5,310 bases of DNA from positions 1 to 5,310 of the forward strand of contig JAKJGD010000187.1 of assembly GCA_022704585.1 (NCBI GenBank), written 5' to 3'. This document shows, one piece after another, positions 1-5,310 of this stretch. A program made the position numbers and the translations under genes. Source of the stretch: Spirochaetota bacterium (GTDB lineage: Bacteria > Spirochaetota > UBA4802 > UBA5550). The notes under the pieces are model-generated. The model was not told the DNA's origin and did not search any database. It saw only the letters and a list, made by a program, of their open reading frames with translations. How positions within the stretch are numbered: position 1 is the first letter of the stretch; each line of letters begins with the position of its first letter.

Positions 1-1291
1 CAGGTGGCACATCGACTCGGTCGTGGCCCTGAGGTCGTTGCACTTGCCGCTCAGGTACACGCGCTCCTTCCCGAGCCGCTCCAGGAGGCGCGCCGAGACC
101 TCCTCGATCGCGCAGTGGCCCGCAACGAGAACCGGGCCGGGGATTGCGTCGATCGAGCCGCGGTCGAAACCCTTGCCCATGACCAGCGTCCACCCGCCCC
201 TTCCCGCGTAGTCCTTCGCCAGCACCTGCATTACGGCAAGGGGATTGTTGACGCACCCCTCGCGGCAGGCCATCTCCTGCCCGCGTATGATCCTGACGTC
301 GGCGGGGATACTTCCCGCCGAACTTCTTCAGATCCCCCATGATGTCAATGTACCGCACGTCCCGGTAATCGCCGAGCACCTCGATGTCATCGAGCTTCCT
401 CACGCCGTCGCCCAGTCCGCGCCGGACCGCCTCCTTTATGTGAGGCACGTCGCCGATGCCGAACCCGAATATCCTCGATCCGACGATGTCGGCCGCGACC
501 ACGTTAGGGCTCCCGATCAGGATGCGGAACGGCCGGATGCAGGTATCGGCCAGCGCCAGGGCGTTGTAGTGGCCGTAGATGCTCCCTTCCACGCCCTCTA
601 TCAGCGTGAAGTCGGGCCGCACCAGGGAGAGAACGTCCGCGAGCTTGTTATGCAAATTGTAGTTGTGGTCCCAGCCCCGGTCCTCGTGCCGCGGGAATGC
701 CCACTGGTTCTTGACGCCGAGCGTCACCACGCCCATGGAGTGGGTCTTCAGCTTGGGGAGATTGATGTAAAGGTTCTCGGCGCTCCCCGCTATGAGCTTC
801 CCGGCCACGGTTTCCGAAATACGGAAGGTCTTCAGGTCGTACCCTCCGGCCGCTCTGCCGGAAAACTCGACCTGCGTGGTCTTCTCCTCGTCGAGGTAGA
901 CCGGTTTCGCGCCGAGCCTTTTGCAGATTTTCGCGTAGCCGGTGACCTCGAACACCAGCCGCGTGTAGTTGCACTGTGTCGAGTTCTCGAACACGAAGAT
1001 GTTCCTTGCGCCCGCGCCTTTCCAGTAGGCGATGACGGCCTCCAGAACTTCGGGCCGCGTGTACGCGTAGGGCTTGGCGTCGACCGCGTTCGGCTTGATG
1101 TACACGTCGCCGCTCTTCTTTAACAGGGACCTGCCGCCGTAGTAGTCGAAAATCTCCTTTACCCCGGCGGCTATCTCGGCCTTCATGGCGTCCGGCAACG
1201 GGCGGTACTCGGTGAAGGTGCCCTGCCCGTGCTCCGTCGCGATCTTCTTGATGTACGCTGTTTTCAGCGGATTGAGCTTTTTCGCGGCCAT
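1..1291 (-). CDS. DUF362 domain protein, frameshifted and cut by the window edge
   Basis: This is a DUF362-family protein (PF04015), whose biochemical role is generally unknown. The ATG at 1291 is preceded by a strong GGGGAGG ribosome site. Family-like segments in order are IKPN (about 65-68), a Rossmann-like stretch rich in Gly/Ala (about 91-100), INLPKLKTH (176-184), GVKN (192-195), LADVLSLVRPDFTLIEGVEG (217-236) and an AADIVGSRIFGFG segment (266-278). After Tyr328-Pro329 the frame becomes nonsensical (Arg-rich), but the neighbouring frame from 303 to 1 continues a sensible protein: ADVRIIRGQEMACREGC, then GHCAIEEVSARLLERLG and CNDL. The break sits at CCCC (complement of 304-307), one base too many. 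Repaired, the product is at least 430 residues and the stop is off the window. No ferredoxin-type CxxCxxC cluster is seen. The gene lies 31 nt behind the FadR-like regulator and is probably co-transcribed with it. Family call is fairly sure; function is unknown. Confidence 0.85.
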   Translation of the reverse strand, partial: MAAKKLNPLKTAYIKKIATEHGQGTFTEYRPLPDAMKAEIAAGVKEIFDYYGGRSLLKKSGDVYIKPNAVDAKPYAYTRPEVLEAVIAYWKGAGARNIFVFENSTQCNYTRLVFEVTGYAKICKRLGAKPVYLDEEKTTQVEFSGRAAGGYDLKTFRISETVAGKLIAGSAENLYINLPKLKTHSMGVVTLGVKNQWAFPRHEDRGWDHNYNLHNKLADVLSLVRPDFTLIEGVEGSIYGHYNALALADTCIRPFRILIGSPNVVAADIVGSRIFGFGIGDVPHIKEAVRRGLGDGVRKLDDIEVLGDYRDVRYIDIMGDLKKFGGKYPRRRQDHTRAGDGLPRGVRQQSPCRNAGAGEGLRGKGRVDAGHGQGFRPRLDRRNPRPGSRCGPLRDRGGLGAPPGAAREGARVPERQVQRPQGHDRVDVPP

Positions 1292-1296
1292 GTCAA

Positions 1297-1303
1297 CCTC
1301 CCC
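1297..1303 (-). promoter_or_regulatory. Ribosome binding site of the DUF362 gene
   Basis: GGGGAGG on the minus strand, five bases before the ATG at 1291. It is a near-ideal Shine-Dalgarno sequence and fixes the start of the DUF362 gene, even though that frame is broken later. Confidence 0.75.
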
Positions 1304-1305
1304 GT

Positions 1306-1320
1306 GCAATGATGCATTGC
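1306..1320. repeat. Perfect 6-bp inverted repeat between regulator and DUF362 gene
   Basis: GCAATG-ATG-CATTGC is a perfect dyad with a three-base centre. It fills about half of the 31-bp gap between the regulator stop (1323) and the DUF362 start (1291), and ends two bases before the DUF362 ribosome site. No T-run follows in either direction, so it is not an intrinsic terminator. In mRNA it could form a small hairpin that affects translation or decay, or it may be chance. Confidence 0.4.
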
Positions 1321-1322
1321 CG

Positions 1323-2051
1323 TCACTCCCCGGTCCCGGCCGGGGCGAGCGCTTCAATGGTCCTGCGCTCTGCGTAGACCAGCAGATCATGCATGATCCG
1401 CTTCGCCCGTTGCGGCTCCCGTTCCCTTATCGCGTTGAAAATATCATGATAGAATCTGGTCGTCCGCATGATGTTCGCCCCGTCCGAGAAGTAGAGGGTC
1501 AGGAACTCGGTCACCAGCCCGCTGTTGTTGAAAAAATTCAGAACGATGAGGAACGAGATATTCTTGCTCGACCGGGCTATGAGCCGGTAGATCGCCATGT
1601 CGCGATCGTTGATGCCCATGCTGTCATCGTTGAAAATCGTCCGCTCGAGCTCCGCCAGGTCTTCCTCGCTCCTGTTAAGCGCGGCGTGGTAGGCAACGTC
1701 CGGGAGAATGATTCGCCGGAGCTGAAGGAGGCCCTTCAATATCCCGATATTGATCGTTCCGCCAGATCGGATAAGCGCCGGGAGCAGCTCCAGCGTTCCT
1801 GTTTCCAGGTAGTTCAGCACGTACACGCCATCACCATGACGGATCTCTACGAGCCCCAGCATCTCGAGCTTTTTCAGCGCTTCGCGCACCGTGCCCCTGT
1901 TCACGTCGAGGCTTTCCGCGAGATCGCGCTCGGGAGGAAGCTTCTCCCCGGCACGGAACTGGCCGGCCAGGATATTGTTCGTGAGCTGGGCAACGATCCC
2001 TTCATGGAGGCGGGTCCTGGGAAGCGGTTTCAGGGCTGGATTGTTATCCAT
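1323..2051 (-). CDS. FadR-like GntR family transcriptional regulator
   Basis: A DNA-binding repressor/activator of the GntR superfamily, FadR subfamily. From the ATG at 2051 it is 242 residues, normal for the family. Residues about 13-81 form the winged helix-turn-helix (LPPERDLAESLDVNRGTVREAL, ending in IRHGDGVYVL). The positions matching E. coli FadR DNA contacts Arg35, Arg45, Thr47, Arg49, His65 and Gly66 are kept here as Arg42, Arg52, Thr54, Arg56, His72 and Gly73 (alignment by memory). Residues about 85-235 are the all-helical effector domain. Its FYHDIFNAI segment and LETGTLELL linker resemble E. coli FadR more than metal-binding FCD proteins, and the usual metal-ligand His positions read Tyr155, Tyr201 and Leu223. 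The FadR CoA-contact residues are not obviously kept, so the effector is unknown. An in-frame ATG at 2078 would add nine residues but lacks a ribosome site. The gene is likely autoregulated through the dyad at 2114-2132. Confidence 0.88.
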   Translation of the reverse strand: MDNNPALKPLPRTRLHEGIVAQLTNNILAGQFRAGEKLPPERDLAESLDVNRGTVREALKKLEMLGLVEIRHGDGVYVLNYLETGTLELLPALIRSGGTINIGILKGLLQLRRIILPDVAYHAALNRSEEDLAELERTIFNDDSMGINDRDMAIYRLIARSSKNISFLIVLNFFNNSGLVTEFLTLYFSDGANIMRTTRFYHDIFNAIREREPQRAKRIMHDLLVYAERRTIEALAPAGTGE

Positions 2052-2059
2052 GGTGTTGG

Positions 2060-2064
2060 TCCTG
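2060..2064 (-). promoter_or_regulatory. Ribosome binding site choosing the inner start of the regulator
   Basis: CAGGA on the minus strand, its last base eight bases before the ATG at 2051. The upstream in-frame ATG at 2078 is preceded only by A/T-rich sequence with no purine-rich motif, so the inner start is preferred. The motif is short, so this is a moderate call. Confidence 0.45.
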
Positions 2065-2113
2065 TCTGGATTTCCCATGTATTAATGTTTCAACTCTACG
2101 TGATACTGGCAAC

Positions 2114-2132
2114 TGGTCGGGTGGTCCGACCA
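2114..2132. promoter_or_regulatory. Dyad operator, FadR/GntR type
   Basis: TGGTCGG and CCGACCA form a perfect 7-bp inverted repeat with a five-base spacer. Nested in it, 2122-2132 reads TGGTCCGACCA, an 11-bp palindrome around one central base. This matches the TGGTnnGACCA core known for FadR operators (compare the E. coli fadB and fadL sites, from memory). It lies just downstream of the predicted -10 box, over the expected transcription start of the regulator, a position suited to repression. Binding by the adjacent FadR-like protein is inferred from conserved DNA-contact residues. Confidence 0.7.
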
Positions 2133-2137
2133 ATAAT

Positions 2138-2167
2138 AATATATAATAAAATAACCCCTTTCGTCAA
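2138..2167 (-). promoter_or_regulatory. Predicted sigma70-type promoter of the regulator-DUF362 unit
   Basis: On the minus strand, TTGACG (2162-2167, one mismatch to the -35 consensus) is followed after 18 bases by TATATT (2138-2143, one mismatch to the -10 consensus). Sequence upstream of the -35 (2168-2210) is very A/T-rich with A- and T-tracts, resembling an UP element, in contrast to the GC-rich genes on both sides. Transcription would start near 2131, inside the dyad operator, leaving a leader of about 80 bases before the ATG at 2051. Confidence 0.55.
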
Positions 2168-2318
2168 CAAAAATATTCTAAATTTAAACAAAATTATGAA
2201 TTTGTTGTGAAAATCGGGTTGGATTCAGACAGCGATGGCCTTGTTGAAGCGATAAAGCAGACACATCGATGGCATATGGCCAATCAGATGAATGAAAGTA
2301 GTTTTATATGGAAGAGCC

Positions 2319-3428
2319 TTATACCGGCGTATTAATCGGCAGATGTTGGTATTTGTTGTCTTCAATGAACTTTATAATGTCGTTGAGTCCCAGCACCCTG
2401 CAGGCGGCGCCGATTCGTATCGCTTCACGCGGCATGCCGAACACAACGCACGAGGCTTCGTCCTGCGCAATGGTCATCGCTCCGGCCTCCCGCAACTCAA
2501 GAAGTCCGGACGCTCCGTCGGAGCCCATGCCGGTCAGCAGGATCCCGGCAGCGCTGTGCCCGGCACACTGCGCCACGGACCGGAACAGAACATCGACTGA
2601 CGGCTTGTGACGGTTTACCGGCAGGCCGTCCAGGACCTCTACATAGTAACCGTTCGCGTCCGACTTCAGGAGCATGTGCCTGTTTCCCGGCGCGATCAAC
2701 GCGATACCGCGGTAGACCCGGTCCCCGTTCTCGGCTTCCTTCACATACGGCTGAGACATGCCGTTGATCCGGTCCGCGAAGGCCTTCGTGAATTTTTCCG
2801 GCATGTGCTGCACGATCACGATGCCCGGGAGATCGTCCGGGAGCGATTTGAATATGCCGGCTATCGCCTCCGTACCGCCGGTGGACGCCCCGATGGCTAT
2901 CACGGTCTCGCTCCGGTGCTTCACTTTCATGGCCCGCTTCGGAGGCAGGATCACATCGGCCGAATGGCGCGCGAGGATGTCCATCGGCGCTGTATCCCGC
3001 GGGGCGGGCTGGTTCCGGGGCCTGACCTTCGACTGGCTGGCGGCAATGATTTTATCCACGAGCTCGCCCGAAAAGGCGCCGCGCGCCTCGTCGGAGCCCA
3101 GTTCCGGTTTCAGGATGAAATCGACGGCGCCCAGCTCCAGCGCCCGGAGGGTGACGCGCGCGCCCGCATCGGTAAACGAGCTGACCATGATCACGGGCAT
3201 AGGCCGGGCGACCATGAGCTTTGAAAGGAAGGTCAACCCGTCCATCCTCGGCATTTCCACGTCAAGGGTCAGCACGTCCGGGTTGAATTTCTTTATCTTG
3301 TCGATCGCGATGATCGGGTCCAGCGCCGTGGCCACGACCTCGATCCCCCTCGCATTCGAGAGGATCTCGGAGAGATACTTCCGCACGACGGCGGAATCAT
3401 CGATTATGAGGACACGGGTTTTTTTCAT
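2319..3428 (-). CDS. cheB: Chemotaxis response regulator protein-glutamate methylesterase/deamidase CheB
   Basis: CheB removes methyl groups from glutamates of chemoreceptors, and can deamidate glutamines, at the inner face of the membrane. This provides adaptation once CheA phosphorylates it. At 369 residues it has full family length. Residues 1-125 are a receiver domain with acidic Asp10/Asp11, phospho-acceptor Asp56 (LTLDVEMPRMDG), Ser83/Ser84 and Lys107. A Pro/Arg-rich linker spans about 130-170. The C-terminal methylesterase domain (about 174-358) carries the catalytic triad Ser182 (GASTGG), His208 (QHMP) and Asp304 (GMGSDGA). All active-site residues are present, so it should be functional. 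Its ATG overlaps the cheD stop as ATGA, which implies translational coupling; a GGGAG lies about 12 bases upstream. No terminator hairpin is seen after its TAA. Confidence 0.97.
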   Translation of the reverse strand: MKKTRVLIIDDSAVVRKYLSEILSNARGIEVVATALDPIIAIDKIKKFNPDVLTLDVEMPRMDGLTFLSKLMVARPMPVIMVSSFTDAGARVTLRALELGAVDFILKPELGSDEARGAFSGELVDKIIAASQSKVRPRNQPAPRDTAPMDILARHSADVILPPKRAMKVKHRSETVIAIGASTGGTEAIAGIFKSLPDDLPGIVIVQHMPEKFTKAFADRINGMSQPYVKEAENGDRVYRGIALIAPGNRHMLLKSDANGYYVEVLDGLPVNRHKPSVDVLFRSVAQCAGHSAAGILLTGMGSDGASGLLELREAGAMTIAQDEASCVVFGMPREAIRIGAACRVLGLNDIIKFIEDNKYQHLPINTPV

Positions 3429-3985
3429 ACCGCGACGAGGCTCCCTTTCACGTACCGGTATTCTTTTTCCTTGATCTGCTCAAGCACGTCGGACTTTGTT
3501 ATGCTTTTCATGAACACCGTACCGGTTACGACCTCCATGATGATTTTGCGGGCGTACGTCCCGCCGACCACCATCTCGTCGATCGGGATGTCCTCGATCT
3601 CGAGCATGAGCCGGGCCAGACGCACATTATCGAAGGGAATGGTGTTGGTATCACGCATGGCCGGAATGACATTCCCCCCGCCGAACACCTTCGCGGTCAT
3701 ATGCTTCCGCTCCGCACCGCATTTTTCCATACGCAGCAGCAGCTCGTTTATCGCGGTGACGCCGTACCGTGCCGACCTGTCGCTGAGGATGTCCGCCTGG
3801 ACAATCCTGCCGGGAAGCATGAAATGGTTCATGCCGGATATCTTCTTAACCGGGTCATGCAGGCACACGGAGACGCAGGAACCGAGCATGGTGCCGATCA
3901 TATCGTCATCCTGCGAGACATGCAGCTCTCCCGGTTGAATTATCTGGATTTTTTTGCCGAAACGGCTGCTGTGCGGTATATGCAT
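3425..3985 (-). CDS. cheD: Chemoreceptor glutamine deamidase CheD (second copy)
   Basis: CheD converts specific glutamines of methyl-accepting chemotaxis proteins to glutamate, creating methylation sites; in many species it also pairs with CheC. The 186-residue product has the catalytic pair in register with Thermotoga CheD (Cys27/His44, 17 apart): Cys37 in MLGSCVSVC and His54 in GMNHFMLPG. Thr32 is likely the third active-site residue. Later family segments are AKVFGGGNVI (about 98-107), DNVRLARLMLEIEDIPI, and GGTYARKI, followed by a charged C-terminal tail (IKEKEYRYVK). The start at 3985 follows the cheR TAA by one base, with GGAAGG nine bases upstream inside cheR. The gene overlaps cheB by four bases. 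It clearly differs from the other cheD-like gene at the right edge, so the two are old paralogues and not a recent duplication. Confidence 0.94.
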   Translation of the reverse strand: MHIPHSSRFGKKIQIIQPGELHVSQDDDMIGTMLGSCVSVCLHDPVKKISGMNHFMLPGRIVQADILSDRSARYGVTAINELLLRMEKCGAERKHMTAKVFGGGNVIPAMRDTNTIPFDNVRLARLMLEIEDIPIDEMVVGGTYARKIIMEVVTGTVFMKSITKSDVLEQIKEKEYRYVKGSLVAV

Positions 3986-3986
3986 G

Positions 3987-4823
3987 TTACTCGACCTTCC
4001 GGTATATAGTATGGCCCACGAAACGGAACCTTGTGGTCATCCCCGCCAGGGTTTCGGAATGGCCCATGATGAGATACCCGTCATCGCTCAGGCACGCGTG
4101 AAATTTTTCGAATAGCCTGTTGCGCGAGGCGGTATCGAAATAGATGATAACATTGCGGCAGAATATGATATCGAAACGTCCTTTCATCGGGTACGTGTCG
4201 TCAAGAAGGTTCAGGCGCCGGAACGATATCATGTTCTGCACGGAATCCTTGACCTTGAAAAATCCCTCGTTTTCGCCGGTCCCCCGCTTGAAGTATCTGC
4301 GCAGCAGCTCTATGTTAATCGTGTCCACCTCGTTATAGCTGTAAATCCCTTCTTCCCCTCTGCGGAGCACCTGCGTATCAATATCCGTTGCCAGGATTTT
4401 CACCTCCGGCATGCTCCTGCCGGCAAAATATTCGCGCAGTGTGATTGCAATCGTGTACGGCTCCGCACCGGTCGAGCAGCCGGCGCTCCAGATCGTTATC
4501 CTCTTCCTCCCTGAATGCTCTAACTCGGGGAGCGCCACCTCTTGCAGAAATTCAAAATGTTTCGGCTCCCTGAAAAAATCTGTCTTGTTGGTGGTGATGC
4601 AGTTTATCAGGTTGATGATTTCGCGATCGTAGTTGTTTGTCAGAAAATGGCAGTATTCGCGGTAATCCGGCAGTTTCAGCTCCCTGAGGCGCTTCATCAG
4701 GCGGGCCTGGACAAGGGCCTTCTTCATCTCGGTAAGCCGGATCCCGCTTTCCCGATAGATGACGTCCTTGATTAAATTGAATTCGTCGTCCTTGAGTCCC
4801 CTGATTCCCGCTATGGTTACCAC
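3987..4823 (-). CDS. cheR: Chemotaxis protein methyltransferase CheR
   Basis: CheR transfers methyl groups from S-adenosylmethionine to glutamates on chemoreceptors, opposing CheB. The 278-residue protein has the usual two domains. A helical N-terminal domain (about 12-75, with Arg-rich LMKRLRELKL) is followed by TNKTDFFRE (78-86). The methyltransferase fold has the SAM loop SAGCSTGAEPYTIA (113-126), ATDID (145-149), NLLDD (205-209), the IIFCRNVIIYFD strand (219-230) and GHSETL (254-259). The beta-subdomain (about 175-210, containing RGTGENEG) aligns without gaps to Salmonella CheR as I remember it. Translation starts at GTG 4823, backed by GAGGTGA just upstream; the ATG at 4827 is out of frame. 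The gene begins eight bases after the upstream cheD stop and ends one base before the next cheD. Confidence 0.97.
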   Translation of the reverse strand: MVTIAGIRGLKDDEFNLIKDVIYRESGIRLTEMKKALVQARLMKRLRELKLPDYREYCHFLTNNYDREIINLINCITTNKTDFFREPKHFEFLQEVALPELEHSGRKRITIWSAGCSTGAEPYTIAITLREYFAGRSMPEVKILATDIDTQVLRRGEEGIYSYNEVDTINIELLRRYFKRGTGENEGFFKVKDSVQNMISFRRLNLLDDTYPMKGRFDIIFCRNVIIYFDTASRNRLFEKFHACLSDDGYLIMGHSETLAGMTTRFRFVGHTIYRKVE

Positions 4824-4826
4824 ACA

Positions 4827-4833
4827 TCACCTC
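4827..4833 (-). promoter_or_regulatory. Ribosome binding site deciding the GTG start of cheR
   Basis: GAGGTGA on the minus strand, with its GAGG core six bases before GTG at 4823. It overlaps the TGA stop of the preceding cheD-like gene (4832-4834), so ribosomes finishing that gene could re-initiate on cheR. It favours the rare GTG start over the out-of-frame ATG at 4827. Confidence 0.7.
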
Positions 4834-5310
4834 AGTCGAACAGCAGGACTTTCCCAAACGTAGCGGTGTTCCTGAATACGCTGGAAATATATTCGCTTTC
4901 GAGTTTCATGAATTCCGAATGATCGTTGTTGTTTACCAGGAACTTTCTGAAAGAAGACCCCGTGCGGGGAGAGAAAAATATCTTCCGCCTGAAATTCCCG
5001 CCGAGGTCCTCCCGTGCCACCGGGATTTTCTCGAGCCTGAAATATTCATGGAGGAACTTGATATTGCTGCCCATGACATCTCCCGTTACGGCATTACCGC
5101 CGAACGTCCCTGCACCGTAGAGCGTGGCCCTGCAGGATTTCCGGTCCCCGCCCAGCTTCACGATATCGCCGATCAGGTGTTCCATGCTCGTAATGCCCTG
5201 CGCAGCCACCTCGTCGGCAACGATCCCCTCTGTGCCGATCGATCCGGGGACGATGAAATGCCCGATCCCGCCGATCAGCCTCCGTTCATCGTGCAGGCAG
5301 ACGACGACAC
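4832..5310 (-). CDS. cheD: CheD-family chemoreceptor glutamine deamidase, 5' end outside window (first copy)
   Basis: The last 158 codons and TGA stop of a second CheD-like gene; its start lies beyond 5310. The visible protein opens VVVCLHDERRLIGGIGHF, matching the segment right after the catalytic LGSC of CheD. The codon cut by the edge ends in GT, which would be Cys if its first base is T, and the His in GIGHF is exactly 17 residues after it, as in Thermotoga CheD and in the other cheD here. Further family segments are LYGAGTFGG, NIKFLHEYFRLEKIPVAREDLGGNFRRKIFF and a SPRTGSSFRKFL strand. A tail of about 35 residues (LVNNNDHSEF to VLLFD) includes a Glu-rich ESEYISSVF helix. It is followed after eight bases by cheR, so it is in the same operon. 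Deamidase activity is probable but rests on an unseen residue. Confidence 0.87.
   Translation of the reverse strand, partial: VVVCLHDERRLIGGIGHFIVPGSIGTEGIVADEVAAQGITSMEHLIGDIVKLGGDRKSCRATLYGAGTFGGNAVTGDVMGSNIKFLHEYFRLEKIPVAREDLGGNFRRKIFFSPRTGSSFRKFLVNNNDHSEFMKLESEYISSVFRNTATFGKVLLFD

Noticed and set aside
245..1123. Long plus-strand open frame (292 codons) opposite the DUF362 gene
   Set aside because: It is a GC-driven antisense shadow: low-complexity Val/Arg/His/Asp-rich translation, no ribosome site, and fully covered by a recognisable minus-strand protein.
1185..2210. Plus-strand open frame of 341 codons across the regulator
   Set aside because: It is the antisense shadow of the FadR-like gene and runs into the A/T-rich promoter region; its translation has no recognisable family features.
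2263..2285. Possible terminator hairpin after cheB around GGCATATGGCC
   Set aside because: The stem is only about six pairs with a bulge and no T-run follows, so it does not support an intrinsic terminator.
2607..3224. Plus-strand frame of 205 codons opposite cheB
   Set aside because: Antisense shadow of the cheB methylesterase domain, with His/Arg/Asp-rich composition typical of GC-rich complements.
4552..4857. Minus-strand frame starting at an ATG at 4857, overlapping cheR and the upstream cheD
   Set aside because: It is out of frame with both genes; both neighbours have strong family matches here, and the GAGGTGA site supports the GTG start of cheR instead.

Overview
All convincing genes in this window lie on the minus strand, so transcription runs from high to low coordinates. 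The DNA is GC-rich by eye, except for an A+T-rich gap at about 2133-2215. The gene content and protein style suggest a chemotactic, non-enteric bacterium, perhaps Desulfobacterota or Spirochaetota. That placement is a guess from protein style, with no phylogenetic marker behind it.

Region 1 (5310 to 2319) is the end of a compact chemotaxis adaptation operon. Its order is cheD-like (5' end outside the window), cheR, a second cheD, cheB. Spacing is extremely tight: 8 nt between the first cheD and cheR, 1 nt between cheR and the second cheD, and a 4-nt ATGA overlap between cheD and cheB. Together these encode methyl-accepting chemotaxis protein (MCP) methylation (CheR), MCP demethylation/deamidation under phosphorelay control (CheB), and two MCP glutamine deamidases (CheD). 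No MCP, CheA, CheW or CheY is visible here. The operon's promoter must lie beyond 5310.

Region 2 (2318 to 2052) is a non-coding gap of about 270 bases. Its half next to the regulator gene holds a sigma70-like promoter facing left and a clear dyad operator, TGGTCGG-N5-CCGACCA, over the predicted transcription start. The half next to cheB (about 2211-2318) holds nothing I can assign. No intrinsic terminator is visible after cheB.

Region 3 (2051 to 1) is a probable two-gene unit: a FadR-like GntR regulator followed 31 nt later by a DUF362 gene that runs off the left edge. The regulator keeps the DNA-contacting residues known from E. coli FadR, and the operator in front of it contains a FadR-type core, so autoregulation of regulator plus DUF362 gene is the simplest reading. 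The DUF362 reading frame is broken by an apparent one-base excess in a run of four G (304-307, plus strand). Downstream of it the true protein continues in another frame to the window edge.

I found no RNA genes, CRISPR arrays, insertion sequences or phage genes.
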